In this document: in pieces, positions 6,000 to 12,134 of the stretch
Layout of the letters: each line of letters starts with the position of its first letter
Position numbering within the stretch: the stretch's first letter is position 1
Assembly: GCA_017540915.1 (NCBI GenBank)
Contig: JAFYAD010000270.1
Location: 1-12,134 of the forward strand
Length of the DNA stretch: 12,134 bases
Source of the DNA: Lachnospiraceae bacterium
GTDB lineage: Bacteria; Bacillota_A; Clostridia; Lachnospirales; Lachnospiraceae
Direction of reading: 5' to 3'
Made by a program: the position numbers and the translations under genes
Notes under the pieces: generated by a model
The model's input: only the letters and a program-made list of their open reading frames with translations
The model's database searches: none
Told to the model about the DNA's origin: nothing

Positions 6000-7013
6000 T
6001 TACTCATCCACCGCATTCTCGGTCTCCGTCAGGTCATAGATGTAGATATAGCCGTCGCAGTTATTGATCACATAGTTCACAAACTCATCTACCTCATCCT
6101 TGCCGATGTAGAAGTACTTACCGGTCTCGAGGATGTTTGTCCAGAGATAACCTTCATCTGTCAGGAATATACCTTTATTCATTCCTATACCGAGGTAGTC
6201 GGCTCCGATACTTATCACCGTTCTTCCGCGATCGGTATCCGTCACACTTACATTAGCGACGCTCTCATTGGTCTTCAGAAGTTCCAAAACTTTGGAGACG
6301 TCCACATCTTCGAATACGACCATGTCCTCTCCCTGCCGGTACTTATAAGAAACAAGGCCTATCTCCAGGTGTTTTTCAAGTCCCAGATCCCTGATAAGCT
6401 CTCCCAGTGTCCCGGGTGAATAATCGGTATTCATATAAGCATATACATGATCCATTCCGTTCACACTGCTATCCGGCTCGGTAAAACGGACCGCTACCGC
6501 GCATTTAGAATCAACTCCCTGTATCTCAAATACCTCGACATCCATTTCGTGGATCTCTTCGGAGAATCGATCCTGACCGGTCACTACAGCATTTCCGAGG
6601 GCGCTTCCCTTGTCTTCATCCTTCAGAGCCAGAGCAGCTGTTATGTAATCGACCCCCGAATACCTAAGTGTGGTGTATCTTCCGGCATTTCCGGTATTGG
6701 CCCAGGTATCCTTCGTGATAGGAACGGAAACCTCATCCCTGCTTGACGCGACCTGCGCTACATGTTTTTGTGGCCAGGTCTTCTCCCTTTTTATAAGCCC
6801 TGGTCCCACGATCACCCCTATGGCAATAAATAAGGCCAGACAGGCTGCGACAGGGATCCATTTTTTTAACTTTGCTTTAGACATAGCACTCACCTTTTTC
6901 TTTCCGTTATGAGTCAGGCGATTGGCTTTAAGTATGGCAGAAAGCATACGTTCATTCGCATCATCACCCGGCAACACTTTGTCCCATGAAGCTATCATAT
7001 TACTGTTCTTCAT
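6000..7013 (-). CDS. Probable anti-sigma factor, single-pass membrane protein
   Basis: This 337-residue protein has a cytoplasmic N-terminus (1-51, basic at the end), one transmembrane helix (about 52-71, WIPVAACLALFIAIGVIVG) and a 265-residue extracytoplasmic domain rich in beta structure and acidic residues. No enzyme motif is seen and the outer domain is not a family I recognise. The layout and the 14-base overlap with the ECF sigma gene upstream identify it as the likely partner that holds the sigma factor at the membrane until an envelope signal arrives. No HxxxCxxC zinc motif is visible, so it is not a ZAS-type anti-sigma. The N-terminal motif ANERMLSAIL (19-28) recurs in a relic at 9323-9353. 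The start is fixed by the overlap with the sigma stop. Confidence 0.7.
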   Translation of the reverse strand: MKNSNMIASWDKVLPGDDANERMLSAILKANRLTHNGKKKVSAMSKAKLKKWIPVAACLALFIAIGVIVGPGLIKREKTWPQKHVAQVASSRDEVSVPITKDTWANTGNAGRYTTLRYSGVDYITAALALKDEDKGSALGNAVVTGQDRFSEEIHEMDVEVFEIQGVDSKCAVAVRFTEPDSSVNGMDHVYAYMNTDYSPGTLGELIRDLGLEKHLEIGLVSYKYRQGEDMVVFEDVDVSKVLELLKTNESVANVSVTDTDRGRTVISIGADYLGIGMNKGIFLTDEGYLWTNILETGKYFYIGKDEVDEFVNYVINNCDGYIYIYDLTETENAVDE

Positions 7014-7509
7014 CTAAATGATCACCTAACCTTTCTTTCAGGATCGCGCGAGCTTCGCGCAGGTAATTGCGGATTGTCGATTGCGGCTTTCTGAGAATAT
7101 CAGCGATCTGCACGCTGGAATAACCCTCATAGTAGTACAGGTATACGACCGACTTGTATTTATCGGGAAGGCCCATGACCGCACTGAGCACATCATCAGC
7201 CTCTGTATTATCCACCCTTTCCGGGCTCTCCACATCATGGAGATCATCTATATTCTCGTGTCTGCGCCACCAGTGCTTAAGAGTATTCCTGCAGATGTTC
7301 GTGGCGGTTCGTATCAACCAGGCCTTCTCATGCTCCTCACTCTCAAAAGCCGGACCTTTCCTGATCAGGCTGATAAAAGTATCCTGGACCGCATCCTCTG
7401 TGTCGGCAGGGTTTTTCATGAAGCTGTAGCAGACACGATATACAGTCTTTCTGTGTCGTTCGTATATATCCGCGATCTCCTTGTCCGTACGCAACAAAGA
7501 TCTTGACAT
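7000..7509 (-). CDS. ECF-type RNA polymerase sigma factor (sigma-70 family)
   Basis: The 169-residue protein has the two-domain ECF layout: region 2 at about 14-80 (YERHRKTVYRVCYSFM, then the acidic DTEDAVQDTFISL box used for core binding and -10 melting) and region 4 at about 106-160, with the helix-turn-helix YEGYSSVQIADILRKPQSTI contacting the -35. Length is normal for the class. An AAGGGAGG lies about 11 bases before the ATG. The downstream anti-sigma overlaps it by 14 bases, giving a co-translated pair. The upstream transporter is separated by a terminator, so the pair has its own promoter near 7533-7564. Subgroup and regulon cannot be read from the window. Confidence 0.92.
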   Translation of the reverse strand: MSRSLLRTDKEIADIYERHRKTVYRVCYSFMKNPADTEDAVQDTFISLIRKGPAFESEEHEKAWLIRTATNICRNTLKHWWRRHENIDDLHDVESPERVDNTEADDVLSAVMGLPDKYKSVVYLYYYEGYSSVQIADILRKPQSTIRNYLREARAILKERLGDHLDEEQ

Positions 7510-7532
7510 ATCGCTCTATACCTCCCTTCACT

Positions 7533-7564
7533 ACTAATACAATCGAGGACGCAAAAACGTCGGG
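7533..7564 (-). promoter_or_regulatory. Candidate autoregulated ECF promoter
   Basis: On the minus strand CCCGACGTTTTT (ending near 7553) is followed about 10 bases later by TTGTATTA, about 25 bases before the sigma gene's ribosome site region. ECF genes often transcribe themselves from a promoter with an AAC/GAC-type -35 followed by T-rich bases. The element also contains a GACG/CGTC dyad. No second copy was found in the window, so this is a guess from position and form. Confidence 0.25.
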
Positions 7565-7607
7565 TAAAAATAATGTTTTTTGTATTTTTCTTTTATTTCC
7601 TGCAATG

Positions 7608-7636
7608 AAAAGCCGGAGGGCGCAGGGCTCTCCGGC
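7608..7636 (-). terminator. Rho-independent terminator of the NSS transporter gene
   Basis: A perfect 7-bp stem GCCGGAG/CTCCGGC (7612-7618 with 7630-7636) with an 11-base loop is followed on the minus strand by TTTTCATT. It sits 19 bases after the transporter stop and separates it from the sigma gene. Confidence 0.8.
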
Positions 7637-7654
7637 CAAAATCATTCATATCTG

Positions 7655-9019
7655 TCACAGCAGCCCGCTGACCAGTATCACAATAGTCAGCACAGGTAGA
7701 ACATACTTGAAATACGGGATGAGACAGCGCGGCAGGCGTATGCCCCTGCCTGTATTTACCTCCTCAAGGTATTTCTCCGCTCCCCAGCCAAATCTCCAGG
7801 TACAGAAGATCACGAACACCAGAGACCCCAGCGGAAGCAGTAGATTGCTGACGATAAAATCCTCCGAGTCCATGACGCCACGGCCTCCGATCAGCTTCAG
7901 GTCAGCCCAGATGTTGAAGCCCAGCACACAGGGGACGCCGGTCGTGAGGATCAGTACAAAATTAACCGCAATGGACTTCATACGTCTCCACCCCAGATTG
8001 TCCACGAGCAAAACGACCAGATTTTCAAATACGGCCGTCACCGTGGAGAAGCTGGCGAAAACCATGAAGGCGAAAAACATAGTTCCCCATATCCTTCCGC
8101 CGGGCATATTCAGAAAAATCTGCGGAAGCGTATAAAAGATCAGCGACGGCCCCTGATCGGGCTCAACTCCAAACGAAAAGCATGCGGGAAAAATGATCAG
8201 TCCCGACATCAGCGCCACAAAGGTATCCAGAAGAACGATCCTGATCGATTCGCTGACCAGAGTATGCTCCTTAGACATGTAGCTTCCGAAGATCTCCATA
8301 GCTCCGATACCCAGACTGATGGTAAAGAATGACTGGTTCATAGCCGCGGCGATCACATTGCCCCATCCGCTGCGGGAAGCCTTCCCTGCGTCGGGCAGCA
8401 GATAAAAACTGACGCCCGCACTTCCACCCTCAAGCAGTATGCTGTTTGTCGCCAATACCAGGATCAGTGTCAGAAGACCGATCATCATGATCTTCGTGAC
8501 GCGTTCCAGCCCCTTCTGAACACCGAAACACAGCACCAGAAAGCCAAAAGCCACCGTAAGGGCCGTAAAAATCATCATTTCCCCCGGCTGTGACATCAGC
8601 TCTTCAAAAACACCGGCCACCCGGCTTTTATCCATTTCATCAAAAGCCCCGGTCAGGAACCTCCAGAAGTAGAAAAGCATCCAGCCCGCCACAGTGGTGT
8701 AGTACATCATCAGTATGGCGCTTCCGATATAGCATACCCAACCGTGAATGTGCCATTTGCTGCCGGTCTTCTCAAGCATCTGCATACCGCGCATGGTAGT
8801 CTTCCCGCTCGCGCGTCCCACCGCCAGCTCCATGGTCAGTACCGGTATGCCCATGATGACCAGAAACAGCAGATAAAACAGCACGAAGAACGCGCCTCCG
8901 TTCTGCCCCACCATGTATGGAAAGCGCCAAACATTTCCTATGCCGATAGCGCAGCCTGCGCTTACCAGAATAAATCCCATCCGGCTTTTGAAGCCTTCTC
9001 TTTGTACCGCTTCTCCCAT
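7655..9019 (-). CDS. Sodium:neurotransmitter symporter (NSS/SNF family) transporter
   Basis: This is an integral membrane protein with 11-12 hydrophobic helices and the LeuT fold. The hallmark of TM1 is clear: MGFILVSAGCAIGIGNVWRF (residues 14-33, then PY), with the unwound GxGN segment that binds sodium and substrate, followed by the NGGAFFVLFYL and GIPVLTMELAVGR motifs of TM2. Relatives such as MhsT, TnaT and Tyt1 import amino acids (tryptophan, tyrosine, hydrophobic residues) with sodium; the substrate here cannot be told. I chose the ATG at 9019 because AAGGA lies ten bases upstream and the resulting 454 residues match bacterial NSS length. The frame is open to 9169, which would add 50 residues encoded largely by the hairpin element and with no family similarity; ATG at 9037 is a second option with a poorer ribosome site. 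It has its own terminator. Confidence 0.92.
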   Translation of the reverse strand: MGEAVQREGFKSRMGFILVSAGCAIGIGNVWRFPYMVGQNGGAFFVLFYLLFLVIMGIPVLTMELAVGRASGKTTMRGMQMLEKTGSKWHIHGWVCYIGSAILMMYYTTVAGWMLFYFWRFLTGAFDEMDKSRVAGVFEELMSQPGEMMIFTALTVAFGFLVLCFGVQKGLERVTKIMMIGLLTLILVLATNSILLEGGSAGVSFYLLPDAGKASRSGWGNVIAAAMNQSFFTISLGIGAMEIFGSYMSKEHTLVSESIRIVLLDTFVALMSGLIIFPACFSFGVEPDQGPSLIFYTLPQIFLNMPGGRIWGTMFFAFMVFASFSTVTAVFENLVVLLVDNLGWRRMKSIAVNFVLILTTGVPCVLGFNIWADLKLIGGRGVMDSEDFIVSNLLLPLGSLVFVIFCTWRFGWGAEKYLEEVNTGRGIRLPRCLIPYFKYVLPVLTIVILVSGLL

Positions 9020-9113
9020 ATCAGTCAATTCCTTCATATTATACGCGCCGACGTCCTTATCCGTGAGATCACTTTCCGAAACATGATCTCGCTTTTTTTT
9101 AATATTATGCAGC

Positions 9114-9190
9114 CCGTCTTCGACGGTCAGTGTTTTGCTCCGCAAAACGTACCCGACGCACAGGTGCATCGGGTAGACCCTTCGGGTCTA
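9114..9190. repeat. Array of four tight hairpins (probable dispersed repeat element)
   Basis: Four consecutive inverted repeats lie nearly end to end: CCGTC-TTC-GACGG (9114-9126), GTTTTGC-TCC-GCAAAAC (9132-9148), TACCCGA...TCGGGTA with inner GCA/TGC (9150-9175), and TAGACCC-TTC-GGGTCTA (9174-9190). All stems are perfect for 5-7 bp and three have three-base loops. It lies just upstream of the transporter on the minus strand and supplies the stop codon of the relic frame at 9188. On the minus strand one frame reads STRCTCASGTFCGAKH, which I recall as a recurrent spurious peptide in gut Clostridia; that memory suggests a dispersed repeat but is unverified. Confidence 0.6.
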
Positions 9191-9353
9191 TAAATAATAT
9201 ATCATATCCGCCGCCCGATTTTCAATAATTCTTATCAATTCTATCCATATAATGACCATAGTCAATGAAAACAGCATGACACTCATTCTTTCCTTTCTGC
9301 TCTTACCCGATCGGTTTATCACAAGTATGGCTGAAAGCATACGTTCATTTGCC
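9188..9353 (-). pseudogene. Relic of a second anti-sigma N-terminus (or very small membrane protein)
   Basis: Codons from 9353 leftward read ANERMLSAIL then a basic stretch (GKSRKERMS) and a hydrophobic helix (VMLFSLTMVIIWIEL), ending in TAG at 9188-9190 inside the hairpin array. The intact anti-sigma has the same order: ANERMLSAIL (19-28), a basic stretch, then its TM helix. At the DNA level 28 of 30 bases match between 9323-9352 and 6930-6959. The frame is open further upstream across a C9 run (9378-9386) but similarity fades and no start or ribosome site is convincing. It lacks any extracytoplasmic domain and no sigma gene is adjacent, so it is most likely the remains of a duplicated sigma/anti-sigma locus cut by the repeat element. 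A live 55-70 residue peptide is possible. Confidence 0.55.
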
Positions 9354-9445
9354 TGCAGAATAAAAGCGGGACATTTACCCCCCCCCGATAGTTTTGTCAA
9401 TACTTTCCGTAAAATAAAACTCACAATAAAACTTGCCGGGCTCAT

Positions 9446-9485
9446 AGAAAACCGCTGTAGGCATTGCGCTTCCAGCGGTTTTTCT
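9446..9485 (-). terminator. Strong bidirectional terminator after the large membrane protein gene
   Basis: AAAACCGCTG (9448-9457) pairs with CAGCGGTTTT (9473-9482), a perfect 10-bp stem with a 15-base loop. On the minus strand the run TTTTCT follows, on the plus strand TTTTTCT. It lies about 70 bases after the stop of the large leftward gene and is its likely end. Confidence 0.8.
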
Positions 9486-9553
9486 ACCACTTCTTCATCA
9501 CCTGCGGCTTCCGGCAGGTATTGAAACCATTTTTCTTATGAGCAGTCCTCCCG

Positions 9554-12133
9554 TTATTTTGCCGGAGGAAGGGGCGGATCCTTCGGAGGCTGAACGACTG
9601 AGACTGCCGAAGGCACCCTTCCGAAGATCATGTCATAGAGCCAGCCAAACATCGGGCATGACAGGTTCGTAAGTATGCTGTTAATGTTAAGTACCACAAG
9701 ATAATTTCTGCTTCTGAAGGCCTGCATAGTAAACGAAAAGACAATATCACCGTTTGCGGCAAATGAAAAGCCTGAGGATGTCTTTGTGTTTTCATCCACT
9801 ATCTCCTGTGCCCTGGCTGCGGTAAGACCGACGAGCTCTGTCAGGAACTTATTCAGGACCTCGGTCAGCTCCATGGTCACAACAGCGGCCTCCTTTAGGG
9901 CTATGTCGCCGCTTAGCTGCTGCCAGTTGTTATACTTCATCTGCAGATTGTCAAACTGTGTTTCTTTAAAATATTTGGTTATCCATGGACCGATCTTTTC
10001 CTGGAAGGTCTTCGATTCCTTCATCCACTTTTCAAACAGCTTTGACGCACAGGCCTTAAATGCCTGCGTGGTCATGTCTGTAAAGCCGTTCACAAAAGCG
10101 CCGTAAAGGTCGGATTCGCCTGTGTCCCCCAGCTTTTTGATGTAATTTTTGATGGATGAGTAGACAAGGTAAGCGCCAAGCGTGGCGGCGGCCTTCTTCC
10201 AGCTCGTCAGGCTTATGTTGTTTGCGACTAAGTTGTCGCCGGCGGCCGAAAGGTTCTTGGCAAACTCAAAGCGTTCCACGATCGATACATCTACCTTTTC
10301 GCCGTGGTTTAATGCAGCAAGAAGTTCACCTATGGCCTCTGTCGCGAAATCCTTTGCAGGGGATATGACGGCTTCTGCCACCGGTCCCGCGTAGAGCGAT
10401 ACAAGCACCGAAAATGCGCAGTCGCCGAAAAACTTTAACCATTCCAGTTGGCTGATTATGCCGTCATACAGTTCTGCTTCGTTGCGCGCGGCTACGCCCT
10501 CGACCAGCCAGTAGCGCATGTAGTTTCTGACAAGAAGCTTGCTTGTCAGGCGCAGCTGAGCTGTGGATGATCTGGGATCAAGGACAAGCTCGTCCAGCCT
10601 TTCTTCCCATTTCTGCCTTTCCTCGGGAAGTGAAAACTTTTCTATTCTTTCCTTCAGCTTTTTATATTCTTCATCCCAGCCTTCATACGGATCCGGCACC
10701 TTTCCCAAAAGCCTTATCGGAACATCGGCTTTATATGTTTTGCCGTCATAAGAGCAGCTTACCGGCAGCAAAACCATAAAGAATGTGCCGTCATCGGGCT
10801 CACAGAGGGTGGCATTCGGTTCAAAAGTATAGGTGAACCTGCCTCCGAGCTCGCCTGTCTCCTCACTGTATTCGTACTTCCCGGCAAGCGATTCCTCGGC
10901 TGATGAGCTGCTCCCGAGGCCTCCCGCACCCTTCAGCTTTTCAAAGGTGTATTCGGCCCCCTCGGGATCGACCATGGCTCTGTCATCCCCCTTCACGGCA
11001 AGTACAAAGGATATTTCCGAAACCTGCCATTTTCTGTCGAGATCGCCGACATAGGCCTTCTCATAGGCCTGTACGCCCACATATTTTATATCATTCTTTT
11101 TCCCCTGCTGACGGGAGATTACAGTAAGCCCTTCTTTATAAATCTTTACCCCTATGTAACCGGATGCAGGCTTTTCCTGATCCTTTATGCTTACATTTAT
11201 TTCTACACCCTTTTTAACGGGTTCGGAAAAGATGTCGTAATCCGCCGGGGCTGTGTGATTTTTAAGTATCACCTTGAAAACATTTTTATAGCCTGTTTCT
11301 TCAAAGCTTACATCAAAGCCCTCTGATCTGCCGGCGGATATATCGGATACGGATACAGGCTTTACTGCATCCTTCAGCATAAAATACTTCTCATATGTAA
11401 ATCCGTCACCCGCTATGGCCTCTATCTCGCATTCGCCGCCCCCCAGAGTGAGTTTTCCGTCCTTTGCGGGCTCATCGGTAAACTTAAGCGTCACTTCTTC
11501 AGTCACTTTGAAATCGACGGTATTTGAAAAGGTCCCTCCCTTTCCGGTAAATGTAAATGTGACCGACGCCGTATCACCGGCGAGATCTTTCGGCACTTCA
11601 AGCGAGGCTTCCATATATCTGCCGTTCTTTGAAAGGCTGTTCACTATCATGCCGTTTCCGTCGGCGGTTATTTTTGCTGTCAGATCATCGCGGTCGAAGG
11701 TATTGCCGGCAGAATCCTCCTGTGCTATGCGGGCACCGACCCTGACATTCTTGCTGCCCCTGGGGATAGTATTCCCAAAGGATTTGCTTATGAACATCAC
11801 GTATCTCTTGTCGTCTTTTTCCTCTTTTTCACGGTTCTTGCGCTTATTAAGAGCTGCGGCTGCGCCGGCACCGCCGCCCACAGCGGCAGCACCTATCACC
11901 ACGATCAAGGGAACAGGCACACCGCTGTCCTCTCCTTCATCACTTATGGCAGTCTGCCTGTGCTTTTTTTCTACCGGCTTATCTGTCTCGGACTCTGTTT
12001 CCTGATCAGGCTCTGTTTCAGTTTCGCCTCCGAATGCTTCAGGTTCGAGCCATTCTATTTCGATGAGATCTTTGTTCAGTGCAAGCTGCCTTCCGAAATC
12101 CAGTTTGACAAACTCTCTCTCCTTCAGCCTGAA
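9554..12133 (-). CDS. Large single-pass membrane protein of unknown function, N-terminus outside the window
   Basis: The frame is open from the right window edge to the stop at 9554, giving at least 859 residues. The first 71 visible residues end in an acidic T/E/D/S-rich linker; the next about 21 (PLIVVIGAAAVGGGAGAAAA, visible 75-95) form a small-residue transmembrane helix, followed by a basic K/R stop-transfer cluster (NKRKNREKEEKDDKR). Then come about 350 residues of probable beta-sandwich, Ig-like modules (VTFTFTGKGGTFSNTVDFKV and similar). A helical region with a charged coiled stretch (EEYKKLKERIEKFSLPEERQKWEERL) and Ala-rich helices follows, with a Pro-rich tail (PPKDPPLPPAK). A GTG at 11920 (MPVPLIVV) is not taken as the start: it has no clear ribosome site and codes straight into the TM helix. 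The basic cluster after the helix suggests the C-terminal part is cytoplasmic and the missing N-terminus outside. No catalytic motif is seen. Confidence 0.7.
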   Translation of the reverse strand, partial: FRLKEREFVKLDFGRQLALNKDLIEIEWLEPEAFGGETETEPDQETESETDKPVEKKHRQTAISDEGEDSGVPVPLIVVIGAAAVGGGAGAAAALNKRKNREKEEKDDKRYVMFISKSFGNTIPRGSKNVRVGARIAQEDSAGNTFDRDDLTAKITADGNGMIVNSLSKNGRYMEASLEVPKDLAGDTASVTFTFTGKGGTFSNTVDFKVTEEVTLKFTDEPAKDGKLTLGGGECEIEAIAGDGFTYEKYFMLKDAVKPVSVSDISAGRSEGFDVSFEETGYKNVFKVILKNHTAPADYDIFSEPVKKGVEINVSIKDQEKPASGYIGVKIYKEGLTVISRQQGKKNDIKYVGVQAYEKAYVGDLDRKWQVSEISFVLAVKGDDRAMVDPEGAEYTFEKLKGAGGLGSSSSAEESLAGKYEYSEETGELGGRFTYTFEPNATLCEPDDGTFFMVLLPVSCSYDGKTYKADVPIRLLGKVPDPYEGWDEEYKKLKERIEKFSLPEERQKWEERLDELVLDPRSSTAQLRLTSKLLVRNYMRYWLVEGVAARNEAELYDGIISQLEWLKFFGDCAFSVLVSLYAGPVAEAVISPAKDFATEAIGELLAALNHGEKVDVSIVERFEFAKNLSAAGDNLVANNISLTSWKKAAATLGAYLVYSSIKNYIKKLGDTGESDLYGAFVNGFTDMTTQAFKACASKLFEKWMKESKTFQEKIGPWITKYFKETQFDNLQMKYNNWQQLSGDIALKEAAVVTMELTEVLNKFLTELVGLTAARAQEIVDENTKTSSGFSFAANGDIVFSFTMQAFRSRNYLVVLNINSILTNLSCPMFGWLYDMIFGRVPSAVSVVQPPKDPPLPPAK

Positions 12134-12134
12134 G

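Noticed and set aside
9020..9169. A 50-residue longer start for the NSS transporter
   Set aside because: The extra codons lie largely in the hairpin array and have no NSS similarity; the ATG at 9019 has a usable ribosome site and gives the family length.
9378..9386. C9 run as a phase-variation tract
   Set aside because: It lies upstream of a gene relic without a convincing start, so no product would be switched.
11415..12005. Plus-strand 196-residue frame opposite the large membrane protein
   Set aside because: Antisense shadow of a well-formed coding frame; Ser/Pro/Ala-rich composition and no ribosome site.

Overview
The window looks like a chromosomal segment of a Gram-positive anaerobe of the Clostridia, most likely a Lachnospiraceae-type gut or rumen bacterium. 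This is inferred from AGGAGG-type ribosome binding sites, LxGC lipoproteins without outer-membrane genes, an ECF sigma/anti-sigma pair, a bacterial sodium:neurotransmitter symporter (NSS) and a fused GT2-GtrA glycosyltransferase beside a phosphodiester glycosidase. No species can be named. No rRNA, tRNA or CRISPR array was seen.

Layout. (1) Bases 1-141 are the right end of an IS3-family insertion sequence: the last codons of its transposase and a terminal inverted repeat. (2) Bases 198-2499 hold two minus-strand lipoprotein genes that share their leader peptide, linker and 5' flank but have unrelated C-terminal domains. One is intact (coiled coil/TPR plus an NPCBM-like domain). The other carries 26-residue YD-type repeats and is broken by a 1-base deletion in a poly-A tract. 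(3) A small XRE-type regulator on the plus strand (2869-3174) is divergent from them. (4) A plus-strand operon (3506-5905) encodes a GT2-GtrA membrane glycosyltransferase, a membrane-anchored phosphodiester glycosidase overlapping it by 4 bases, and a small four-helix membrane protein interrupted by an in-frame TGA. A 54-55 base direct repeat (3193-3247 and 5914-5967) brackets the operon. (5) An ECF sigma factor and its overlapping anti-sigma gene (7509 down to 6000) run convergent to the operon. (6) A full-length NSS transporter (9019 down to 7655) has its own terminator, and directly upstream of it lies an array of four tight hairpins (9114-9190) resembling a dispersed repeat element. (7) A relic of a second anti-sigma N-terminus (9188-9353) and a strong bidirectional terminator (9446-9485) follow. 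(8) A large minus-strand membrane protein of unknown function (9554 to the right edge) is cut at its N-terminus by the window.

How the parts fit. The operon most plausibly modifies a cell-surface polymer: the GT2-GtrA protein would make or move a polyprenyl-phosphate sugar, and the glycosidase would act outside the membrane. The sigma/anti-sigma pair is a one-TM envelope sensor with no regulon visible here. The first 6 kb shows several signs of genome decay or rearrangement (IS end, frameshifted lipoprotein, nonsense codon, long repeat); the 9.1-9.4 kb stretch shows a repeat element and a gene relic. None of this proves a new system. The repeat-bracketed operon, the hairpin array and the duplicated lipoprotein leader are the parts most worth checking.
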